Source: an uncultured Pseudomonadota bacterium
GTDB taxonomy: Bacteria > Pseudomonadota > Gammaproteobacteria > Burkholderiales > Eutrophovitaceae
Assembly: GCA_937983055.1 (NCBI GenBank)
Contig: CALJLA010000291.1
Span: 1-9,771 of the forward strand
Reading direction: 5' to 3'
Length of the DNA stretch: 9,771 nt
Part shown: positions 5,991-9,771 of the stretch, piece by piece
How positions within the stretch are numbered: position 1 is the stretch's first letter
Layout of the letters: each line of letters begins with the position of its first letter
Program-made: the position numbers and the translations under genes
Notes under the pieces: generated by a model
What the model was told of the DNA's origin: nothing
The model's database searches: none
Seen by the model: only the letters and a program-made list of their open reading frames with translations

Positions 5991-6179
5991 ATGCCTTCGC
6001 AGAATGCGAAACCGAAGCAGAACCGCGAAGAAACAATGAACTGGGCCGATTACGTCGATGCGCTGGCGCGCGGGGGCAATCCAGACACCGGCACCGAACA
6101 CCGCCCCACCGGTCGCCGCCTGCGCGACCCGCATCCCGAAGACGACACCCTGACCACGGAGGCGCCGCGGCAGACCTGA
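5991..6179 (+). CDS. Small hydrophilic protein, unknown function
   Basis: The frame encodes 62 residues from the ATG at 5991, which has CGGAG 9 bp upstream. In-frame ATGs at 5949 (no ribosome site) and 6036 (MNWADYVDALARGG) are alternatives. The product has a charged N-terminus, a short amphipathic stretch (NWADYVDALARG), and a polar, likely disordered tail rich in Asp, Arg, Thr and Pro. No membrane segment, signal peptide or cysteine is present. I do not recognise it. The ribosome site and the position between a non-coding stretch and the thx promoter argue for a real small gene, but the evidence is thin. Confidence 0.45.
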   Translation: MPSQNAKPKQNREETMNWADYVDALARGGNPDTGTEHRPTGRRLRDPHPEDDTLTTEAPRQT

Positions 6180-6186
6180 CGCTCGC

Positions 6187-6214
6187 TTGTGTTGTGCTTG
6201 GCCTTCGCTAGAAT
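6187..6214 (+). promoter_or_regulatory. Probable sigma-70 promoter of thx
   Basis: A good -10 hexamer TAGAAT (6209-6214) lies 16 bp after TTGTGT (6187-6192), a partial -35. Transcription would begin near 6221, leaving a leader of about 38 bases before the thx start. The context GCTAGAAT is a common strong -10 form in betaproteobacteria. Confidence 0.55.
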
Positions 6215-6258
6215 GATTTCGCGCAGACAGCGCAGTCGATCAACGGAGGCCGCACATC

Positions 6259-6402
6259 ATGGGCAGTGGTGACATCCGCTCGCGTCGCGGAAAGATCTGG
6301 GCAGGCACGCACGGCAAGACGCGTCCGAAGGGCAAAAAGAAAAAGGCATCGGGCACCGTAAAGGCGCCTGCAAGCCGACCCGCCGCCGGCAAGGCGCGCT
6401 GA
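6259..6402 (+). CDS. thx: 30S ribosomal protein bTHX
   Basis: This 47-residue, strongly basic protein starts MGSGDIRSRRGKIWAGTHGKTRPKGKKKK, which matches the bTHX family (Thermus Thx and its proteobacterial relatives begin in the MGKGD-R-RRGKI-G--GK-RP-KKK pattern). bTHX sits in a cavity at the top of the 30S subunit head and stabilises the rRNA there. The start has a strong Shine-Dalgarno, CGGAGG, 9 bp upstream. The gene stands alone with its own promoter (TAGAAT at 6209) and a strong terminator after it. An Ala/Lys/Pro-rich tail (ASGTVKAPASRPAAGKAR) extends past the usual short core, as in other proteobacterial versions. The gene is easily missed because of its size. Confidence 0.92.
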   Translation: MGSGDIRSRRGKIWAGTHGKTRPKGKKKKASGTVKAPASRPAAGKAR

Positions 6403-6421
6403 GGTTTTCGCCCCCAACCCG

Positions 6422-6447
6422 AAACGCCCGGCACCGCCGGGCGTTTT
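6422..6447 (+). terminator. Strong rho-independent terminator, probably bidirectional
   Basis: AAACGCCCGGC (6422-6432) pairs perfectly with GCCGGGCGTTT (6436-6446) around an ACC loop, with a TTTT run at the plus-strand end and AAA at the other. It lies 20 bp after the thx stop and 19 bp before the end of the convergent aldolase pseudogene, so it can serve both. Confidence 0.9.
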
Positions 6448-6465
6448 GCTTTGTGCGCGATCGCG

Positions 6466-7365
6466 TCAGGCCAGCGGTCCGAGCGAGTCGGCCACGCGCC
6501 GCGCGCACTCCAGGCCGAACGGCGTCGGCTTGAGCGCCGGGGCGCGGTCGAACACTTCGCCCAGGCCGAGCCGCTGCGCGGCGATGCGTTTGCCGTAGCA
6601 CACCAGGTGCTCGACCGAGTTCATCGCGAACACGATGCCGGGCAGCACTTCGCGGTACAGCGCTTCGGCCTTGTCCTCGTCGCCGTCGCGCATCAGCCCG
6701 TAGATGCGCGCTTCGCGGTCGACGAATTCGACGCCGGGAATCAGCCCGGCGCAGCCGGCGCGCAGGTTTTCGATGAGTTCGAGCCCGGCGCGGCCATTGA
6801 ACACCGCGAGCGCGCCCGCCGTGCGCTCGATCACCTCGCGGATCGTCACCGCCGGCCCCTCCCCTTTCAGCACGCTGAAGTTGGCATGCGCGCGCGCAAG
6901 CTGCACGATGCCCTCGGCGGTGAGCCCCACGCCGAGATACTCCGGCGCGTTCTGGATCGCGAGCGGCAGTTGCAACCGGTCCATGATCGCGCCGAAGAAT
7001 GCGAGCGGCGCGGCATCGCCCGCACCGAGCGTGCGCGGCGGCTGCAGGATCAGCCATTGCGCGCCGCAGCCCTGGGCATGGCGACCGGCCTCGACCTAGG
7101 CGTCGGGCGTGTCGCCGAACACGGTCACCGCCAGCGGCAGGCGGCCGCGCAGATCCTGCGCCACCCACTCCACCAGCGTGCGCCGCTCGCCCTGGGAGAG
7201 CTTCGACACCTCGGTGGCCAGGCCGAGCACCGCCACGCCGTGGGCGCCGTTGGCGACGCAGGCCTCCACCTGCCGGCGCAGGGCGGCGCGGTCGAGCCGC
7301 CCCTGGCGGTCGAAAAAGGCGTAGAGCATCGGGTAGATACCCGCGGGTGTCGCGTCGGCGGCCAT
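6466..7365 (-). pseudogene. DapA/NAL-family aldolase gene interrupted by an amber codon
   Basis: From ATG 7365, with a strong GGAGG Shine-Dalgarno 8 bp upstream, the frame reads 299 codons with one stop: TAG at codon 90 (7096-7098). Both halves are dihydrodipicolinate synthase/N-acetylneuraminate lyase family: IYPMLYAFFDRQGRLDRAALRRQVEACVANGAHGVAVLGLATEVSKLSQGER before, and a Schiff-base lysine K167 in FSVLKGEGPA after. The usual catalytic tyrosine of the IYN motif is replaced by Q138 (LAIQNAPEYLG), as in some less studied subgroups, so the substrate is unknown. Frame and composition stay intact after the stop, so the change is recent, is a sequencing error, or is read through. CAG to TAG is the simplest origin. 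It diverges from the RraA-like gene. Confidence 0.85.
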
Positions 7366-7405
7366 GGGGGGTCCTCCGTCGGCTGGGCGTTCGGCGTCGG
7401 GAACC

Positions 7406-7413
7406 GGTGTACC
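7406..7413. promoter_or_regulatory. GGTGTACC near-palindrome in the aldolase/RraA divergent region
   Basis: The 87-bp gap between the divergent genes contains GGTGTACC followed by TTTTTGACC, giving TGGTAC on the minus strand. This resembles operators of GntR-family regulators, which often control such catabolic genes. No regulator gene is in the window, and no clear -10/-35 pair was found, so the call is tentative. Confidence 0.25.
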
Positions 7414-7452
7414 ATTTTTGACCAGATCGATAAACCCGGAGGAGAACCCCGC

Positions 7453-8175
7453 ATGCCGTTTCGAGCCTTGGCAGCCCTGGCCCTGCTTGTCGCCGCGCAC
7501 GCCGCGCACGCCGCGATGACGCCGGAGCAGATCATCGCCGCCCTGCGCGCGCCGGAGAACAGCACCGGCAACATCGCCGACGCGGTGGAGGAAGCCACCG
7601 GCGCACGCGGCTGGATGAGCGCCGACATGAAGCCGCTGTTCGACGCCAAGATCGTCGGCCGCGCCGCCACCGCGCTGCTGCGCCCGGTGCTGAAGAACGA
7701 CGCGCGCACCTACGAGAACCACGCGCTGAAGATTCTCGACGAGGCCGCGCCCGGCAGCGTGCTGGTGTACGTGCTGGAAGAAGGCCTGGAGATCGCCGGC
7801 ATGGGCAACCTGATGGCGACCACCGCGAAGGTGCGCGGGCTGGAAGGCGCGGTGATCGACGGCGCGGTGCGCGACGGCACCGAGCTCCGCCGTATCGGCT
7901 GTACGGCGTTGGCGCGGCGCGTAAGTCCCGCCACTTCGGTGGGACGCATGGTGAGCGTGGCGCGCCAGGTGCCGGTCACCTGCGGCAGCATCCGCGTGCA
8001 CCCCGGCGACTACATCGTCGGCGATCCCGACGGCGTGGTGGTGGTGCCGCAGGCCGCGGCCGAGCGGGTGGTCGCGCTGCTCAGGCAGTACGACGACAAG
8101 GAATCGAAGATGCTGCCGATCATCGAGCGCGAGAAATCGATCATGAAGGCGATCGAGATCTACCAGCGCTACTGA
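7453..8175 (+). CDS. RraA-family protein with a signal peptide
   Basis: The 240-residue protein starts at 7453 with a strong GGAGGAG Shine-Dalgarno. Residues 1-20 (MPFRALAALALLVAAHAAHA) look like a Sec signal peptide. The rest is an RraA-like / 4-hydroxy-4-methyl-2-oxoglutarate aldolase fold, with the metal- and substrate-binding motif GAVIDGAVRDG at 132-142 (R140, D141) and the C-terminal PGDYIVGDPDGVVVVP. A family member with these residues could be a class II aldolase or decarboxylase; export would place it in the periplasm, which is unusual because RraA-like proteins are normally cytoplasmic. The C-terminal extension (LLRQYDDKESKMLPIIEREKSIMKAIEIYQRY) is helical. It is divergent from the aldolase pseudogene, and the pair may have served one catabolic pathway. 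Confidence 0.85.
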   Translation: MPFRALAALALLVAAHAAHAAMTPEQIIAALRAPENSTGNIADAVEEATGARGWMSADMKPLFDAKIVGRAATALLRPVLKNDARTYENHALKILDEAAPGSVLVYVLEEGLEIAGMGNLMATTAKVRGLEGAVIDGAVRDGTELRRIGCTALARRVSPATSVGRMVSVARQVPVTCGSIRVHPGDYIVGDPDGVVVVPQAAAERVVALLRQYDDKESKMLPIIEREKSIMKAIEIYQRY

Positions 8176-8199
8176 GCAGGCGGTGCACCGGCGCGCGCC

Positions 8200-8205
8200 T
8201 ATACT
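8200..8205 (+). promoter_or_regulatory. Possible -10 element before the DUF465 gene
   Basis: TATACT matches the -10 consensus at five of six bases and lies 33 bp before the start codon, so transcription could begin near 8212. No recognisable -35 hexamer is at the right distance, so it may be weak or activator dependent. Confidence 0.35.
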
Positions 8206-8238
8206 GAACGATGCACTGCTTCAACGGAGACTCGGGTG

Positions 8239-8454
8239 ATGGGTGAATTCAGCGAAGAGGAAGCCGCCCTGATCCGCCGCAAGATCGAGGCGCTGAAGGT
8301 GGAGCACCGCGATCTGGACGAGGTGATCTCGCGCCTGTCGAAGGACCACAACCAGGACGAACTGCAGCTGCGCCGCATGAAGCGGCGCAAGCTGCTGCTC
8401 AAGGACCAGATCTCGCTGCTCGAGCGCCAGCTGGTGCCGGACGAGCCGGCCTGA
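8239..8454 (+). CDS. DUF465 / YdcH-family coiled-coil protein
   Basis: The 71-residue protein is highly charged and almost entirely helical. It has the YdcH/DUF465 pattern of an N-terminal helix (EEEAALIRRKIEALKVEHRDLDEVISRL), a short turn (SKDHNQDELQ), and a second basic helix ending in LRRMKRRKLLLKDQISLLERQL, which form an antiparallel coiled-coil hairpin. The family is common in proteobacteria and has no firmly established function. ATG 8239 is chosen over the overlapping GTG 8236 because GGAG lies 9 bp upstream. Its stop is only 3 bp from the stop of the convergent cytochrome gene, so their transcripts probably overlap at the 3' ends. Confidence 0.88.
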   Translation: MGEFSEEEAALIRRKIEALKVEHRDLDEVISRLSKDHNQDELQLRRMKRRKLLLKDQISLLERQLVPDEPA

Positions 8455-8457
8455 CGC

Positions 8458-8739
8458 TCAGCAGGAAACCGGGCACGGCACCTTGTAGTACTTGCGCGCG
8501 AGAAACTCCGCCACGCTGTCGATCTGCGCATCGCTCCAGTTCAGCGAGACATTGCCCTGCCAGCGGTCCACCTGCGCGCGAATGCCGGCATAGTCGTTCG
8601 CCAGGCGCTCGGCGCGGGTATAGACCTGGCTGCCGTGGCACATCACGCAGTAGGTGTCGTGCAGGGTCTGCGCCTGCTGCGCCGAGGCGGGCAAGGCACC
8701 GCACAGCGCCAGCCCCAGTCCAATCAGCCATGCCTTCAT
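8458..8739 (-). CDS. Small periplasmic c-type cytochrome
   Basis: The 93-residue protein has a Sec signal peptide (1-20, ending LPASA) and one heme c attachment site CVMCH at 31-35, with H35 as proximal ligand. The rest is a short helical domain ending ARKYYKVPCPVSC. There is no methionine or histidine after the CxxCH, so the usual distal Met ligand is absent; the heme may be five-coordinate or use another residue. The two C-terminal cysteines (C89, C93) are also unusual. The start at 8739 has GGGGAG 7 bp upstream. A perfect FNR/FixK-like palindrome lies upstream, so expression under low oxygen is likely. The role is probably electron transfer or gas/ligand sensing in the periplasm, but the partner is unknown. 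Confidence 0.88.
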   Translation of the reverse strand: MKAWLIGLGLALCGALPASAQQAQTLHDTYCVMCHGSQVYTRAERLANDYAGIRAQVDRWQGNVSLNWSDAQIDSVAEFLARKYYKVPCPVSC

Positions 8740-8797
8740 CTCGCGGCTCCCCGGGAAGAATTCCCGTCCAGTGTGGCGCCGCGCCTGCCCCGCGGTG

Positions 8798-8811
8798 TTG
8801 ACTTCGGTCAA
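8798..8811. promoter_or_regulatory. FNR/FixK-like binding site
   Basis: TTGACTTCGGTCAA is a perfect TTGAC-N4-GTCAA palindrome, close to the FNR consensus TTGAT-N4-ATCAA and fitting TTGA-N6-TCAA sites of the FNR/FixK family. Its centre (8804.5) is 41.5 bp from a transcription start predicted from the weak -10 CACACT (8775-8770, minus strand), the classic spacing for class II activation of the cytochrome gene. A chance RNA hairpin with a TTCG loop is an alternative reading. Confidence 0.5.
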
Positions 8812-8869
8812 GCGGCGGCACCGAACCATTGCGACGGTCAACCGGTCTACCCGGGAACACGTTGCACCG

Positions 8870-8875
8870 TATGAT
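8870..8875 (+). promoter_or_regulatory. Probable -10 element of the lipoprotein pair
   Basis: TATGAT matches the -10 consensus at five of six bases and lies 18 bp before ATG 8894, which gives a start near 8882 and a leader of about 12 bases. No good -35 hexamer is visible. Confidence 0.4.
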
Positions 8876-8893
8876 CGGCCGATGGAGTTCGCA

Positions 8894-9268
8894 ATGCCGG
8901 GAACACGCGCCCTGTTGCTGCTGCTGGCCGCCGCGCTGGCCGCGGGCGGCTGCGCCGGCCTGCAACGCAAGCCGCCGCCGACCCTGGACGAGGTAGTGAA
9001 AATGAGCCAAGCGGGCACCCCGGCCGAGGAGATTCTGCGCGAGCTGCGCGAGACCCGTGCGGTGTATCCGCTCACCGGTTCGCAGATCGGGGAGCTGCAT
9101 GAACAGGGCGTGCCGACGGAGGTGCTCGACTACCTGCAGCAGGCCTATGTCGAGAGCGTGCGCCGGCAGGAACGCTGGCGCTATTACGACCCGTTCTGGA
9201 TGGGGCCGTGCATCGGCTGCTATCACTACGGGCCCTGGGCCCGCCCCTACTTCTACTACCCTTACTGA
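8894..9268 (+). CDS. Lipoprotein with CxxCY motif (first of a tandem pair), unknown function
   Basis: Start 8894 is preferred over the in-frame ATG 8882 because TGGAG lies 6 bp upstream. The 124-residue product has a lipoprotein signal peptide with a lipobox ending AAGGC (lipidated C20). A proline-rich linker (LQRKPPPT) follows, then a helical domain (about 31-95) with the pattern EILRELRETRAVYPLTGSQIGELHEQGVPTEVLDYLQQ. The C-terminal part is rich in aromatic residues and has CIGCY at 106-110. The domain resembles the next gene at 24 of 63 aligned residues without gaps. I do not recognise a named family. It is presumably anchored in the outer or inner membrane facing the periplasm; the CxxC could form a disulfide or bind metal. 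It is 24 bp upstream of its paralog and likely in one operon. Confidence 0.8.
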   Translation: MPGTRALLLLLAAALAAGGCAGLQRKPPPTLDEVVKMSQAGTPAEEILRELRETRAVYPLTGSQIGELHEQGVPTEVLDYLQQAYVESVRRQERWRYYDPFWMGPCIGCYHYGPWARPYFYYPY

Positions 9269-9292
9269 ACGCCCGTGCGAGAGAGGTCGATG

Positions 9293-9771
9293 ATGATCGA
9301 GCACCTTCCAGGATTTTTCCGGCTGCCCCTGGCGACGGCGGCGCTTGCCGTGCTTGCGCTCGCCGGCTGCAGCGTGTTCACGCCGCGCCCGGTGACGCCG
9401 ATTTCGAACGTGGTCTCGATGTCGGACAGCGAGCTGTCGACCGACCAAGTGCTGTCGCGCGTGCGCGCGGCGCGCACCACGTATGCGCTCAAGGGTTCGG
9501 ATTTCGCCCGGCTGTCGGCGCGCGGCGTCGCCGACACGGTGCTGGACGAACTGCAGCAATCGTTCGTCACCGACGTCGACCGCCTGACGCGGTTCTGGGT
9601 GCTGGGCGAATCGCTCGGCGGCTGCGCAAGCTGCTATCCGCAGCCGGTGAATCTGGCGATGCTCGACGCCGGCGGCAACGGCATGGCGAATGCCGGCGGC
9701 ATCGGCCGCGTGTCGATCTTCGCCCGCCCCGCCGGCGTGCCGGACTGGGTGCCGGCCTCGCCTGCCGGACC
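9293..9771 (+). CDS. Lipoprotein paralog with CxxCY motif (partial, runs off window)
   Basis: The frame is open from ATG 9293 to the window end (159 codons seen). An adjacent in-frame ATG lies at 9290, but the GAGAGG ribosome site is 6 bp from 9293. The signal peptide ends in a canonical lipobox LAGC (C26). Residues 39-101 align without gaps with the previous lipoprotein (shared VVxMS, YxLxGS, GVxxxVLDxLQQ, VxxVxR), and CASCY at 111-115 matches its CIGCY. After this motif the protein differs: it has a Gly/Ala-rich segment (MLDAGGNGMANAGGIGRVSIF) not present in the shorter paralog. Function is unknown. A recent-to-old tandem duplication with divergent C-terminal parts is the simplest reading. 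Confidence 0.8.
   Translation, partial: MIEHLPGFFRLPLATAALAVLALAGCSVFTPRPVTPISNVVSMSDSELSTDQVLSRVRAARTTYALKGSDFARLSARGVADTVLDELQQSFVTDVDRLTRFWVLGESLGGCASCYPQPVNLAMLDAGGNGMANAGGIGRVSIFARPAGVPDWVPASPAG

Noticed and set aside
5719..6036. 105-codon open frame on the minus strand
   Set aside because: It is arginine-rich without recognisable motifs, has no ribosome site, and overlaps hairpins and the small plus-strand gene.
6451..7452. Long plus-strand open frame in phase with the RraA-like gene, opposite the aldolase
   Set aside because: It is an antisense shadow of the aldolase gene in GC-rich DNA; composition is His/Arg/Gln-rich and the strong ribosome site and signal peptide fix the RraA-like start at 7453.

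Overview
The window is GC-rich DNA with densely packed genes and short or overlapping intergenic gaps. The gene set (a DUF4124-type lytic transglycosylase, an LpxH-like phosphoesterase, ribosomal protein bTHX, a DUF465/YdcH protein, a small periplasmic cytochrome c, a REP-associated Y1 transposase) points to a Gram-negative proteobacterium, most likely a betaproteobacterium of the Rhodocyclales/Burkholderiales type. This placement is inferred from gene families and base composition; the window carries no rRNA or other marker that proves it.

Left part (1-3625). Two minus-strand genes, a four-helix holin-4_2-type membrane protein and an MFS transporter cut by the window edge, overlap by 4 bp and form an operon. 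They are separated from a plus-strand EamA/DMT transporter by about 310 bp of unusual repeat DNA. It has tandem degenerate heptamers in opposite orientations, two near-identical 46-bp copies of a GC hairpin module, and a second copy of the start region of the holin-like gene. A secreted lytic transglycosylase and a small protein with four cysteines follow.

Middle (3626-6465). An LpxH-like metallophosphoesterase runs into a mobile unit: a RAYT/TnpA-REP gene between perfect 23-bp inverted repeats. The left repeat supplies the stop codons of both the transposase and the phosphoesterase. To the right are about 300 bp with several hairpins and no convincing gene, then a small unknown ORF, then the very small ribosomal protein bTHX with its own promoter and a strong terminator.

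Right part (6466-9771). A DapA/NAL-family aldolase gene is broken by one in-frame amber codon. Diverging from it is an RraA-family protein that carries a secretion signal. A DUF465 coiled-coil protein follows, convergent with a periplasmic c-type cytochrome that has no visible Met or His distal heme ligand. The cytochrome diverges from two tandem paralogous lipoproteins that share a helical domain and a CxxCY motif. The divergent region holds a perfect FNR/FixK-like palindrome placed to activate the cytochrome gene.

No CRISPR array, tRNA, rRNA or phage module was seen. The most unusual items are the heptamer/hairpin repeat region, the REPtron-like unit that rewrote the end of its neighbour, the amber-interrupted aldolase beside an exported RraA-like protein, and the CxxCY lipoprotein pair.
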